NCBI GenBank assembly: GCA_963666865.1
Contig: OY763072.1
Span: 2,790,001-2,854,000, forward strand
DNA length: 64,000 nucleotides
Direction: 5' to 3'
Source: Bin87 sp963666865
GTDB taxonomy: Bacteria; Chloroflexota; Dehalococcoidia; Lucifugimonadales; UBA3495
This document shows, piece by piece, positions 16,026 through 24,948 of this stretch (position 1 is the stretch's first letter; the number at the start of each line of letters is the position of its first letter). Below the pieces are notes generated by a model. It was given only the letters and a program-made list of their open reading frames with translations. It did not search any database and was not told where the DNA came from. The translations under genes and the position numbers were made by a program.

Positions 16026-17960
16026 GTGGCAAAGAGAAAGCGAAAAATCTCAAAGTCGGGAGCCTTTGGCCAACCAAAACCACGCAGAGCCGACGCTGCT
16101 CAGTCTGGACGAAACTCGGCTTTGGCGAGTTCCCGTGACTACGTCAAGCGAGCCATTGACAGGATTGAGAGTGGAGATATCGACGGAGCGCTCTCGGACG
16201 CCGAACAGGCCGTCGTACTAAACCCCAAAGACGGAGACGCCTACCTAAGCCGCGGTAGCGCTAGGGCTGCTATAGGATTCCATAAGGAAGCCATTGAAGA
16301 CTTTGCTCAGGCTCTGAGTTGTCCCGGCAACTCGTTGTTTCAACGATCCGAGTTTTTGCTGCTCTGCCACTGGGACAGGGCCGACAGCAAGGCTGCGTTG
16401 GGAAACCAAGCCGGCGCCATCTCTGATTATGACCGCGCCGTTGAATTGGGGTTCGATGCTCCCGAGATCTACTTTAATCGTGGCCTCTGCAAAGACAATC
16501 GGGGAAATCACGCCGGCGCCATCGCTGATTACGACCGCGCCATCGAACGCAATGCCAAATTCGCGGAGGCGCACCATGGCCTAGGCCAGGCTAATTTTGC
16601 ATTGAAGAACTACGCCGACGCCATCACTGATTACGGCCGAGCCATTGCCTTGTGCGCTGACCGAGGTTCGGATTTGGTCGCAACGGCTTGCTACCACATG
16701 GGCCTTAGTAAGACTTACCTGGGAGACCATGAAAACGCGATTGCTGACTTCAACCGCTTCATTGCCCTTGCTCCTGCCGATCCGGACGGCTATTACCAAC
16801 GGGGCGGTTGCAGGCTCTACCGCGCCGACTGGGATGGTGTGATTGCCGATTTCAGCAAGGCCATGTCTCTGAACCCTGATCTTTCAGTCAATTGCTATTC
16901 CATCATTGGCATCGCCAAAGGCTGGAAGCAAGATTACCACGGGGCCCTCGAAGCATACGAAAGTTCCCTCGCCCTAGACCCCGACTTTGCTCCAACCTAT
17001 TACAACCGGGGAATTACCGAGGCTTCCCAGGGCAATCCTGACAGCGCGATTGACAATTTTAACCGTGCCGTTCAACTGGACCGTGAACACGCCGGCCCTT
17101 ACCTACAACGGGGCTGCGTCAAAGCCACTCAAGGCGACTATGACGGCGCGATGGCCGATTACGACGAGGCCATGGTTGTGAATCCAGACCTATCGTCTAT
17201 ATGCTACACGTACCGAGCTGTGGTCAACCTCCATAAAGGCGACGACCGAACAGCCCAGGTTGACTGTGAACTGGCCGGGTTCCGTGACATGGATTCATTG
17301 CTCGCCACCGATCTGGGCGAGGCACTCTACTCTATGACGGAAACAACCGTATCGGTTGCATCAGCCGAGCATCCGGCGTCCAATGTGCATCAACTCTTGG
17401 AAACTGCCGAGGAAGAAAAAGCCCAGAAGGACGCCGAGATTGAACGTTTACAAATGCTGTCGGCAGGATTTGAAGAAGAGGCAGTAGTCGAGAGAGAGCG
17501 GGCAAGATTTCTAGAGGAACAACTTAAAGCCCTACAGCAACAATTTCGCCTTATCTATAGCTATCCGCCCATAGGCCACCACGAACAAGCCGAACCCAAA
17601 ACGTCAGCCACGCCGAATCAGGTTCGCTATTACACCGATAGCAACGGCGGTGATCCGTTCAGCGACTGGCTTGGCCAAATGGACTCGGCCTACCAAGAAG
17701 ATATCCGCGACGCTATCCAGCGGATGGAACAGGGGAACCTCGGAGACCACAAACCGTTGCCCGGGAAACCCGGCCTGTTTGAGCGCCGCCTGATCGCCCA
17801 AGGACTGAGGATTTACTTTGCCAAAGAATCCAAGACATCGCTGCTCATCCTGGCCGGTAGTGTAAAGGCTGTAAAGGGTGACGAGAATGCCAACATCAAC
17901 AAGGCGATGGAACGGCTAGCAGACCACAAAAAACGCCACTCTGGCGTAGGTGGGCCATAA
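16026..17960 (+). CDS. TPR-repeat protein fused to a RelE/HigB-type toxin domain
   Basis: The start is GTG at 16026 with GAGG five bases upstream. Residues ~40-440 hold about eleven tetratricopeptide repeats, with repeated patterns such as AIADYDRAIE and AITDYGRAIAL. Residues ~455-510 are a charged coiled coil (EEEKAQKDAEIERLQML). Residues ~533-644 match the HigB/addiction-module-killer branch of RelE/ParE toxins: VRYYTDSNGGDPFSDWLGQM, GNLGDHKPLPGKPGLFERRL, GLRIYFAKESKTSLLILAGS and the closing NINKAMERLADHKKR. No separate antitoxin gene follows. TPR domains normally bind proteins, so they may restrain or target the toxin (inference). I know of no described member with this architecture. Confidence 0.8.
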   Translation: MAKRKRKISKSGAFGQPKPRRADAAQSGRNSALASSRDYVKRAIDRIESGDIDGALSDAEQAVVLNPKDGDAYLSRGSARAAIGFHKEAIEDFAQALSCPGNSLFQRSEFLLLCHWDRADSKAALGNQAGAISDYDRAVELGFDAPEIYFNRGLCKDNRGNHAGAIADYDRAIERNAKFAEAHHGLGQANFALKNYADAITDYGRAIALCADRGSDLVATACYHMGLSKTYLGDHENAIADFNRFIALAPADPDGYYQRGGCRLYRADWDGVIADFSKAMSLNPDLSVNCYSIIGIAKGWKQDYHGALEAYESSLALDPDFAPTYYNRGITEASQGNPDSAIDNFNRAVQLDREHAGPYLQRGCVKATQGDYDGAMADYDEAMVVNPDLSSICYTYRAVVNLHKGDDRTAQVDCELAGFRDMDSLLATDLGEALYSMTETTVSVASAEHPASNVHQLLETAEEEKAQKDAEIERLQMLSAGFEEEAVVERERARFLEEQLKALQQQFRLIYSYPPIGHHEQAEPKTSATPNQVRYYTDSNGGDPFSDWLGQMDSAYQEDIRDAIQRMEQGNLGDHKPLPGKPGLFERRLIAQGLRIYFAKESKTSLLILAGSVKAVKGDENANINKAMERLADHKKRHSGVGGP

Positions 17961-18483
17961 CGACAGCCACCATAACCTGGATCACACCCGCTTCCGATCA
18001 TTCGCCGGTTGTCACCATCGGCGCCGATGTGGCGGCCGCTGGTGATGAGAACATGACCGGCGGGATTACCAAGTCCATATAGCAACGTTTCTGACAAGCT
18101 TGGGCGAAAGCCGCTGACTCCGTCCCATCATCGCCGTGCCTGAGTCCGTCGCCGGCCATGTCATAGCGCCGCATCACACCGGTGCTGCAATATCCACCAT
18201 TCGCCAGCCCACAGATCTCATCACAAAGGCCTGCCGGCTCAGCAAGCCGTGTCTGAAGTCGCCCACCACGTTGCCTCAAATCAATTGTAGCTGCACTCCG
18301 GGCGCACAGGGTCTATTGACGGACCCAGCCACGAAATGAGAGATATCTGGCCGCCGTCGTAGCAAACACCCGCCGCAGTGCCCTGGCGAACCCCAGGTCG
18401 CTTTCGTTCGCCAGGATCACGGAGTATGTCTTCAGATCGAGCGCCTTCCACTCTCACTCCGTTCCCGCCGCTCTCGTCCAATC
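17961..18483. other. Non-coding stretch
   Basis: No supported gene. Open frames give compositions unlike the neighbours and none has a ribosome binding site. No tRNA-like or terminator-like fold stood out. Confidence 0.45.
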
Positions 18484-18759
18484 TTATTCGCAGTAGCGGG
18501 CATGGTCAGCCCTGATCCTCGCCATCGTGACCTCCCCTCGCTCCAGTTGAGCGCGCGTTCGCACCTCCGTCGCCCCAGCACTCAGCGTCACGGTCCCGAC
18601 CGCGTGGGAGACGGACAGCCGGTGCAGAGAGGTGTTGGGGTCCGCCATGCAATCGGCGTACCGACGCACCATGCGGTCTTCGCCATTCACCCCGCAGGCC
18701 AGCGCGACCCACAGGCAGACCATCATCGCCAGCGCGGTCCACAAACGATGCACCGTCAT
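18484..18759 (-). CDS. Small putative lipoprotein
   Basis: A 91-residue protein begins MTVHRLWTALAMMVCLWVAL followed by a lipobox-like VALAC (cysteine at about residue 22), then a soluble ~70-residue domain with a second pair of cysteines (C38 and a C-terminal YCE). I recognise no family. Such a signal sequence directs export and lipid attachment. It lies 30 bases downstream of the small reading frame at 18,790-18,909. It is supported only by the signal peptide and composition. Confidence 0.4.
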   Translation of the reverse strand: MTVHRLWTALAMMVCLWVALACGVNGEDRMVRRYADCMADPNTSLHRLSVSHAVGTVTLSAGATEVRTRAQLERGEVTMARIRADHARYCE

Positions 18760-18789
18760 CTGCCCTGAGTGCCCAGCGACGGGAACCCG

Positions 18790-18909
18790 TCAGAGGCTTC
18801 CCCCGCCTTCGGCCCACCGTTGCAGTATCCTCTCGTCGAACATCTGGGAGTGCGCCGCAGCGGCGAACTCGGGATCGACGAAATAGGTCTGCAGCGTGTG
18901 AATTTTCAT
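18790..18909 (-). CDS. Short reading frame at IS21 end, possibly a gene fragment
   Basis: MKIHTLQTYFVDPEFAAAAH and QMFDERILQRWAEGGGSL form a 39-residue, protein-like frame. The ATG lies in the IS21 terminal repeat, so the original gene probably extended further and was truncated by the insertion. Family unknown. Confidence 0.3.
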   Translation of the reverse strand: MKIHTLQTYFVDPEFAAAAHSQMFDERILQRWAEGGGSL

Positions 18910-18971
18910 CGTCATTGACCGAGATTTTCACGGTCATTGACCACCTTGGGAGCGGAGCGATTAGACAAATA

Positions 18972-19757
18972 TCAGGTTGTCGTTTGCCGGTCAATCACCT
19001 CCCGGTTGCTGAGTAAAGCGCGGTGTGGGGACAACCGTTCCCGGTAGCTGGTGCCTTCGATGACGATCTGGTAACTGGCGTTGGCCAGCCGGTCGAGAGC
19101 GCTATTGCCCAGGATGGGATCATCGAAGAGGCTGAGCCATTCTTCCACGGCCCGGTTGCTGGTGATGACGAAGCTGGAGGACCGGTGGCGGTTGAGAATG
19201 AGCTCGTAAAGATCGGCGGACTGCTGGGCGGTGAGGCGGTGGAGACCCAGGTCATCGAGGATGAGCAAGTCAGGGGTGATGAAGGATCGAAAGGCGCGGT
19301 CCAGCGAGTTGTCCACTCTGGCCTGTGCCATGGCCCTGAAAAAGCCGTCGGCATGGCTGAAACGCACGGTGTGGCCAGCGCGGATGGCCGAGTAGCCCAA
19401 GGCCTGGGCGAGAAAGCTCTTGCCGACGCCAGCCGGTCCCACCAGCAGCACGTGCTCGTGCTTATCCAGAAACTCCAGGGAGAAAACGGCGTCCAAGAGT
19501 CGGCGATCCAGAGTGATCGACGCCGACCAATCGAAGTCCTCCAGCCGGCAGGTTTCCTCGAAACCGGCGCCATTGAGCCGCACTTCGATGCGGCGGTGGG
19601 CGCGGCGGTTGACCTCGTCGCTGAGGATGATCTCCAGGAATGAGGCGTAGTCCAGCTGTTCACGACGGGCCAAAGCGATGCGCTCGGGCAGGGTGGTGGC
19701 CATGGCGCCCAGCTTGAGGTTCTTGAGCAGCGGGGTGAGTTCGGTTACGCGTGTCAT
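18972..19757 (-). CDS. istB: IS21-family helper ATPase IstB, complete
   Basis: A 261-residue AAA+ ATPase that partners IstA in target selection. It has the N-terminal IstB region (TPLLKNLKLGAMATTLPERI), Walker A VGPAGVGKSF (about 105-114), Walker B LLILDDLGLH and the SNRAVEEW sensor region. It starts 13 bases after istA on the same strand. This is the only full-length istB in the window and a good reference for the truncated copies at 1-388 and 46.8-47.4 kb. Confidence 0.93.
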   Translation of the reverse strand: MTRVTELTPLLKNLKLGAMATTLPERIALARREQLDYASFLEIILSDEVNRRAHRRIEVRLNGAGFEETCRLEDFDWSASITLDRRLLDAVFSLEFLDKHEHVLLVGPAGVGKSFLAQALGYSAIRAGHTVRFSHADGFFRAMAQARVDNSLDRAFRSFITPDLLILDDLGLHRLTAQQSADLYELILNRHRSSSFVITSNRAVEEWLSLFDDPILGNSALDRLANASYQIVIEGTSYRERLSPHRALLSNREVIDRQTTT

Positions 19758-19770
19758 GGGTATAATCTCC

Positions 19771-21318
19771 TCAGGCCGACTTCCGGCGGTACGGGTCGCT
19801 TTGGGCGAAGACAGACCCGGGCCGAGCGAAGTGGCCGGTCAGCAGGGGCAGAGGCAGTTGGGGCGTGGTCTCCTCTTCCAGAGCCTGGACCAGGATGTTC
19901 TCCACGCGGTAGACGTCGATGAGGTCGACGTCCAGGGCCCGCTGCCAGGCGGCGTCCAGGCGCAGGGCGGTGTAGCGGTTGCCCAGGCGCAGCAGCTTGT
20001 GTCCCTGCCTGATCTTGGACCAGGGGTGGTCGCCTTCGAAGAGGCGTTCGGCGAATTCGCCCACTGCGGTTCCCAGCTTGGCGGCCTCACGTTTGAGCCC
20101 GTCGGGAGCCCTGGTGGTGTAGGGAGCGACCTTGGGGGGATAGTCGGCGACGTCGGTGGAGCGGCCGCCTTTGGGTTGGCGCTCGTGGGTCTTGATGAGG
20201 CGACCACGGTGGTAGATGCGCACCAGCTTGCTGTCCACCCTGACCTCCACCTTCAGGCCTGGCCGGCAGAGGTGGGAGGGCACCGAGTAGAGTGCATCCA
20301 GGCACTTGATGTGAAAGTCCTGATGGACGGTGTTGGTGCGCCAGTTGGCGATCTCGTAGGGCACGGCGTCCCAGGGGATCAAGGCGTGACGCTCCTCATC
20401 CTGGAAGACCACCAGCGGTTTCTTCCGCGTGGTGCCGTGGATGCGCATGCCGGCCACCTCCAGGCACCATTTGGGCGCGGCGGCGCGGACGTGGGTGAAG
20501 TCGTCGAAATCGGCGCCCTTGAAGAAGCGTTCCCTGGCGTAGGGCACCTTGCGTTCGACCTTGGGCTTGTCCTGGGGATGACCCTTGCGGGCCGGGTCGG
20601 GGATGAAACCCCGATGCTGGGCATATTCCAGAAAGCCCCTGGTGAGAATGGGATTGAGCGGATCCGTGCCCGCCACGGCGGCGGGGAAATTGTCGATGAC
20701 CAGGTACTTGGGCATGCCGCCGAAGAAAGCCCACGCCGCTTCCAGGCCAGCGATGACGTCCGGAAGCTTCTGCTGCTGCATGGGCCAGACGAAGCAGTGG
20801 CGAGAGTGGCACATTACGATGACCATGGCCCAGACCGCCTTGCGCTTGCCGGTGGCCGGGTCGGTGATCATGCCCGGCCGGCCGAAGTCGGCCTCGGCCA
20901 CTTCACCGGGCGGTGTGTCCGCCATCCGCACTGTGGTCTTGCTGCGTCGCCGCCAGTTGCGGTTCACGATGAAACGCCGCAGCGACGGGTATGACAACTG
21001 GCAGCCCCGCATGGCCAGCAGCTCGTGGATGCGGGTCATCTGCAGCCGGTCTTTGGTGAGCCACTGGTAGATCTGGTCAGACCACGGCTCCAACTGGTCC
21101 TGCCGTGGCGTGGCCGCCTGCCGCGGTCCCGACAGGCTGATCGTCGCCAGCCGGACCAACTGCTCCTCGCTGGGCGGCGGTCCTTCCTGGGCGATGCCCT
21201 CAGCCTGCGCCGCCGACAGGTACTTCCGTACCGTGTTGCGGGACAGCCCGGTCCCAAAGGCAATCCGCCCTGGGACATCCCCCGCCTGCCAGCGGCGGAT
21301 GATCTCTTTTATCTCCAT
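19771..21318 (-). CDS. istA: IS21-family transposase IstA, complete
   Basis: A 515-residue DDE transposase. The N-terminal helix-turn-helix (EIIRRWQAGDVPGRIAFGTGLSR) is followed by a second DNA-binding region and an RNase H-fold integrase core with GEVAEADFGR (first Asp), MPKYLVIDNFPAAV (second Asp) and GHPQDKPKVERKV (Glu). The C-terminal beta-barrel domain is present. Length and motifs are complete, so with istB the element could be active if its ends are still recognised around the IS110 insertion. Confidence 0.93.
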   Translation of the reverse strand: MEIKEIIRRWQAGDVPGRIAFGTGLSRNTVRKYLSAAQAEGIAQEGPPPSEEQLVRLATISLSGPRQAATPRQDQLEPWSDQIYQWLTKDRLQMTRIHELLAMRGCQLSYPSLRRFIVNRNWRRRSKTTVRMADTPPGEVAEADFGRPGMITDPATGKRKAVWAMVIVMCHSRHCFVWPMQQQKLPDVIAGLEAAWAFFGGMPKYLVIDNFPAAVAGTDPLNPILTRGFLEYAQHRGFIPDPARKGHPQDKPKVERKVPYARERFFKGADFDDFTHVRAAAPKWCLEVAGMRIHGTTRKKPLVVFQDEERHALIPWDAVPYEIANWRTNTVHQDFHIKCLDALYSVPSHLCRPGLKVEVRVDSKLVRIYHRGRLIKTHERQPKGGRSTDVADYPPKVAPYTTRAPDGLKREAAKLGTAVGEFAERLFEGDHPWSKIRQGHKLLRLGNRYTALRLDAAWQRALDVDLIDVYRVENILVQALEEETTPQLPLPLLTGHFARPGSVFAQSDPYRRKSA

Positions 21319-21339
21319 CCTGGAGACCTTGTATCTTGG

Positions 21340-21528
21340 CTTTGCCGTGTGAGAATCACTTCAACATGCGGACCAGGGTGCGGTAGACCGATGGGAACCA
21401 GGTCAGAGAAGACCGTCCGGGAGCAAGGGTCGCCGCAACCCCCAACGAGTAGAGAGCCCGAACAGTTGCCTGGGCCGATGGAGCCCGCATCTTGCAAGGA
21501 CGGGCCACCGCTCACACCGGAGGGACAG
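21340..21528 (+). ncRNA. Candidate bridge RNA region of the IS110 element
   Basis: IS110-group elements encode their target- and donor-pairing bridge RNA in the non-coding left end before the recombinase gene. These ~190 bases upstream of the IS110 start at 21529 have no reading frame of their own and contain several short complementary segments. I did not derive a fold; the assignment is by position only. Confidence 0.25.
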
Positions 21529-22490
21529 ATGGAACAAGAACCGAAGTTCGTAGGAATTGATGTCTCCAAGGCCCAGGTGGACGTTGCCGTCCGGCCTACA
21601 GGACAAAGCTGGGTCGTGTCCTACGACGATACCGGCGTTGAGGAATTGGTTTCCCAGATGTTGGACTTGGATCCTGCCCTGGTGCTGCTGGAGAGTACAG
21701 GTGGACTGGAACTGTCCTTGGTGGCCGCCCTGGCCACGGCGGCGCTGCCGGTGGTGGTGGTCAACCCGCGCCAGGTGCGAGACTTCGCCCGGGCCACGGG
21801 AACGCTGGCCAAGACCGACGCCCTGGACGCGGCGATCCTGGCGCACTTCGCCGATGCCGTTCGCCCTTCCGTACGCCCCCTCAAAGATGCCGAAACCCAG
21901 GTCCTCGACTCCCTGGCTGCACGCAGGAACCAGGTGATGAGCATGCTCGTCTCGGAGAAGAACCGGCTGGGTACCGCCATCAGCGCTGTCCGTCCCCGCA
22001 TCGAGGCCCACATCGCCTGGCTGGAACAGGAGTTGGAAGACTTGGACAGAGGACTGAGGCAGACGCTCCGCCAGAGTACCGTGTGGCGAGAGAAGGATGA
22101 TCTCCTGCGCACCGTCCCCGGGGTGGGGGAGCAGCTCTCTCTCACCCTGCTGGCCTACCTGCCGGAGTTGGGCACGCTGGACCGCCGGCAGATCGCCGCC
22201 CTGGTGGGCGTGGCTCCCTTCAACCGGGACAGCGGCACCCTGAGAGGCCAACGCACTGTCTGGGGCGGACGCTCCCGGGTGCGGGCACGCTCTATATGGC
22301 AGCGTTGGTGAGCAGCCGTCACAACCCGGTCATCCGCGACTTCTACCAGAAGCTGTTGGCGGCCGGTAAACCGAAAAAGGTGGCCCTGGTCGCTTGTATG
22401 CGCAAACTTCTCGTCATTCTTAACGCCATCCTCAAACATCGCTCGCCTTGGTGCGACATGAGACCGACCTTTCCGACCTTTTCCTCTTGA
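21529..22490 (+). pseudogene. IS110-family recombinase, frameshifted near the 3' end
   Basis: The protein starts at the ATG at 21529 (MEQEPKFVGIDVSKAQVDVA) with the DEDD RuvC-like domain: D of GIDVSK, E of LLESTGG, and KTDALDAAILAHFAD. The transposase_20 domain follows (LLRTVPGVGEQLSLTLLAYL). The frame ends at 22311 as RVRARSIWQRW. One base off, from about 22,284, it continues TLYMAALVSSRHNPVIRDFY ... KKVALVACMRKLLVILNAIL, the normal C-terminus with the catalytic serine region, to 22,490. A single-base loss near 22,284-22,288 therefore breaks the gene. Confidence 0.85.
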
Positions 22491-22569
22491 CGTCAGAGAC
22501 AGTTGCTCCCGGTACGCCATCGATGCACCTCGGATATGAAGTGCGGCAATGGTCGCCTCTGTGGCTCCC

Positions 22570-22647
22570 AAAGTGGCCTAATGACCCTGAAAATCTGGTA
22601 GGAAGACCCTGAAAATCTCTAGCCCTAATGGCCTATAGTCCCTGAAA
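22570..22647 (+). repeat. Right terminal repeats of the IS21 element
   Basis: Three copies of (T/A)G(A/T)CCCTGAAAA(A)TC occur at about 22,580, 22,602 and 22,638. Reverse-complemented they match the left-end motif at 18,898-18,943 and the end at 46,735-46,790. They are the multiple transposase-binding repeats expected at IS21 ends. Confidence 0.55.
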
Positions 22648-23754
22648 AATCACAGCTCCAGGACCAGGTGGTGCAGCTGGGCATGGACTTGGGCGGTTTC
22701 ACCGCCGCCGAGGCCGACCGGATGCGCCGGGCCTTCGGACGCCGCGACGGGCAGCGGCTGGTGGCTCAGTACCGGGAGCGGTTCATCGTCGGCGCCGGGG
22801 CGCGTGGCGTCTCGGAAAAGGTCGCCGAGGTCATCTTCGGCAAGTTCAATCCCCACTATATGTTTCCCGAGGGCCATGCCGTCGCCTTCGCCTTCACCGC
22901 CTACCAGATGGCGTGGCTGCGCCGGTATCACCCGCTGGAGTTCTTTGTGGCTCTGTTCAACGAGCAGCCCATGGGCTTCTGGGACCTCGATACGCTCAAG
23001 CAGGACGCCCGCCGGCTGGGCCTGCGCGTGGCCCATCCCGACGTGAACCGTTCCGAGTTGCTCTTTACCGCCGAGGGCGACGATACCCTGCGTCTGGGGC
23101 TGACCTTCGTTAGGGGTGTGGATAGTCGCCTGGGCGAGACGCTGTTGCGTGCCCGGGAGTGTGGTTCGTTTGCCGATCTGTCGGACCTGCTGGCCCGGTC
23201 GGGTCTGCCCCGGGAGGCTCTGGAAAATCTGGTTCGGGCCGGCGCTGTTGACGCGCTGCCTGACTTTACCGACCGACGCAGCGTTCTTTGGCAGGTGGGT
23301 GCCGGCCGCGTTTCTGGCGTGCGCCGTGGTCAGTTGGCTCTGCCGTTGCCGGCGGCTGACGTGCCGAAGGTGGTAGCCGGGCAAGGGTGGGCGGAGCGGA
23401 TGCTGGACGAGTACGCCATGCTGGGTCTCTGTCCCGACGGGCATGTGATGGAGCTGCTGCGTCCCCAGCTGGGGCCGGAGGTGCTTACCAGCGACACCGC
23501 GCAGGGCTGCCGCGATGGCGACGTGGTGCGGGTGGCCGGGCGGGTAGTGCGCCGGCAACGGCCCCTGGCGGCCGCGGTGTTCCTGACCCTGGAGGACGAG
23601 TTCGGACTGATTCCCTTGGCGGTCTGGCCGGCCCAGTGGGAGCGGCTCAAAGGCGTCCTGCGTTGCTCAATGGTCGTGGTGGAGGGCCAGGTGTCCCGGC
23701 GTGACGACACGCTTAACGTGGCGGTGCAAAAGGCCTGGCCTCTGGACTTGATCA
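22648..23754 (+). pseudogene. dnaE2: Error-prone DNA polymerase III alpha (DnaE2/ImuC), C-terminal fragment
   Basis: The frame QLQDQVVQLGMDLGGFTAAE opens at the IS21 end without a start codon. It follows DnaE2 through the fingers region (MFPEGHAVAFAFTAYQMAWL, HPLEFFVALFNEQPMGFW), the helix-hairpin-helix region (LLARSGLPREALENLVRAGA) and the OB-fold (VVRVAGRVVRRQRPLAAAVF, FGLIPLAVWP). The catalytic aspartates in the palm lie upstream and are missing. The 3' end is replaced from 23,755 by the 1.2-kb repeat, costing the last few residues. In intact form DnaE2 performs mutagenic repair with ImuA/ImuB; this piece cannot. Confidence 0.85.
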
Positions 23755-23899
23755 GGGGTCAGACCTCCCCGAAAAAGTCGCCGCTAAGGCCCCAAAACCG
23801 TACCTCTCACGCCATCTCAGCAAAAAGTCGACCCACAAGTCATCTTTTCCGCGAAATGGCCTGAGAACCCCCGTTTTTTAGATCTTGCCCTGAGGACCC

Positions 23900-24121
23900 A
23901 TGCCCTACGAAACCTGGTCCATAACGCCCGACCTCCAGCTGTCGTTTCAGCGCGCCCGCGACATATCCCACGCCATAGCGATACCCGCCAGCCCCAGCTC
24001 AATCGTCTTAGCCCTGCACCTCCTGGCGCAAACCCGGCGCCAACGCATGCACCAGGTATCAAGGTTCACGGGCACCGTACCCGCCGGCCAGTCCCAGAAC
24101 TCACGATACGCGACGTCGTGA
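23900..24121 (+). CDS. Hypothetical protein of the 1.2-kb repeat, N-terminal frame
   Basis: MPYETWSITPDLQLSFQRAR and the following ~35 residues look like real protein, then the frame degrades after HQV at about 24,058. The same N-terminus is encoded in copy B (start at 52,564 on the minus strand), where a one-base indel changes the frame again. One extra base near 24,060 would join it to the 161-residue frame at 24,118. Family unknown. Confidence 0.4.
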   Translation: MPYETWSITPDLQLSFQRARDISHAIAIPASPSSIVLALHLLAQTRRQRMHQVSRFTGTVPAGQSQNSRYATS

Positions 24122-24603
24122 TCAGAACCGCCACCGGAGGCCCGGGCCCCGAGCACTGGTCCCAGGCCGAAGGCTTCCAAGGCGTCGACGACCACACCTT
24201 CCGTATCGAAGCCCGCGACAAGACCGTCACCTTCCCGCCCGGCCCCGTCCAGACCATAACGGTCCATACCCTGTTCACCCCCGGCGACATCACAGACGCC
24301 ATAACGACCCACTTCCTGCCATCCCACGACCTCTCCCTCATCCACACTCCGGACCTGCCACATTCCCCCAGCCAAATCGCCCCACTCTTCAACGCCTTCA
24401 CGAACCACCAGAACGACGCTCAAGGCATCCCTTCCTGGGACCAAGCCGTCCAGCTCTGGGACCGTTTCGAGACCGCCCGCATCTCTCACATCACGGACCT
24501 CCAACTCGCCCCCGACAACGCGCAACGCAACCTCCATCAAATCCTCCTGAACGCCTTCCGCCAACCCGCCCAGCTCGACCCGCCAACGCCCCCGCCAGCC
24601 TGA
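24118..24603 (+). CDS. Hypothetical protein of the 1.2-kb repeat
   Basis: A 161-residue frame (GTG start) is present in both repeat copies. Its composition is balanced and protein-like (TFRIEARDKTVTFPPGPVQT, AQGIPSWDQAVQLWDRFETA), whereas the long opposing frame is Gly/Val/Glu-rich and looks like a shadow. The frame is open upstream of the GTG, so the true start is uncertain and may belong to a longer gene with the frame at 23,900. I recognise no domain. Confidence 0.45.
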   Translation: MIRTATGGPGPEHWSQAEGFQGVDDHTFRIEARDKTVTFPPGPVQTITVHTLFTPGDITDAITTHFLPSHDLSLIHTPDLPHSPSQIAPLFNAFTNHQNDAQGIPSWDQAVQLWDRFETARISHITDLQLAPDNAQRNLHQILLNAFRQPAQLDPPTPPPA

Positions 24604-24948
24604 CTCCAAGCCACTGCACCGCCCCAAAATCGAGTCAACGCCGTGTCCCCAATTTAGGCATATTTTCCCACGATTCCAGTTACAACCCCCCCGCCCCCGT
24701 TCAACCAGCCAAAAAAGTCAACCCCGTGTCCACTTTTCACGCCCTCTCAAGTAGGAAACAAGCACCCCCGTTCGATTTCGTGCCGTCTTATTGAGACTCG
24801 CCCAAAATCAAGGCCAAGCACGAACCGAGCCAACCCCGTGTCCACATTTTGAGTTCCACAACAATACCCGTCCCCCTCGGAAATCCCGGTATCAATAAGC
24901 CACAGCGTCCGCCGCGACACACGCCCGGCACCCGGCAATACAATCGAA

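Larger units (their letters stand above)
18890..22647 (-). mobile_element. IS21-family element interrupted by an IS110-family element
   Basis: The left end holds two repeats (about 18,898-18,917 and 18,924-18,943; core GATTTTCACGGTCATTGACC). The right end at 22,570-22,647 holds three inverted counterparts (core GACCCTGAAAATC). istA and istB lie between. The IS110 element (about 21,340-22,540) sits between istA and the right end. A dnaE2 fragment begins directly after the right end; the DNA left of the element is unrelated to dnaE2, so it is not a simple insertion into an otherwise intact dnaE2. Confidence 0.6.

Noticed and set aside
23947..24627. Long minus-strand frame (226 residues) opposite the 161-residue gene, repeated at 51,838-52,647
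   Set aside because: Gly/Val/Glu-rich translation typical of an antisense shadow of a GC-rich gene; the plus-strand reading of copy A has the more protein-like composition.
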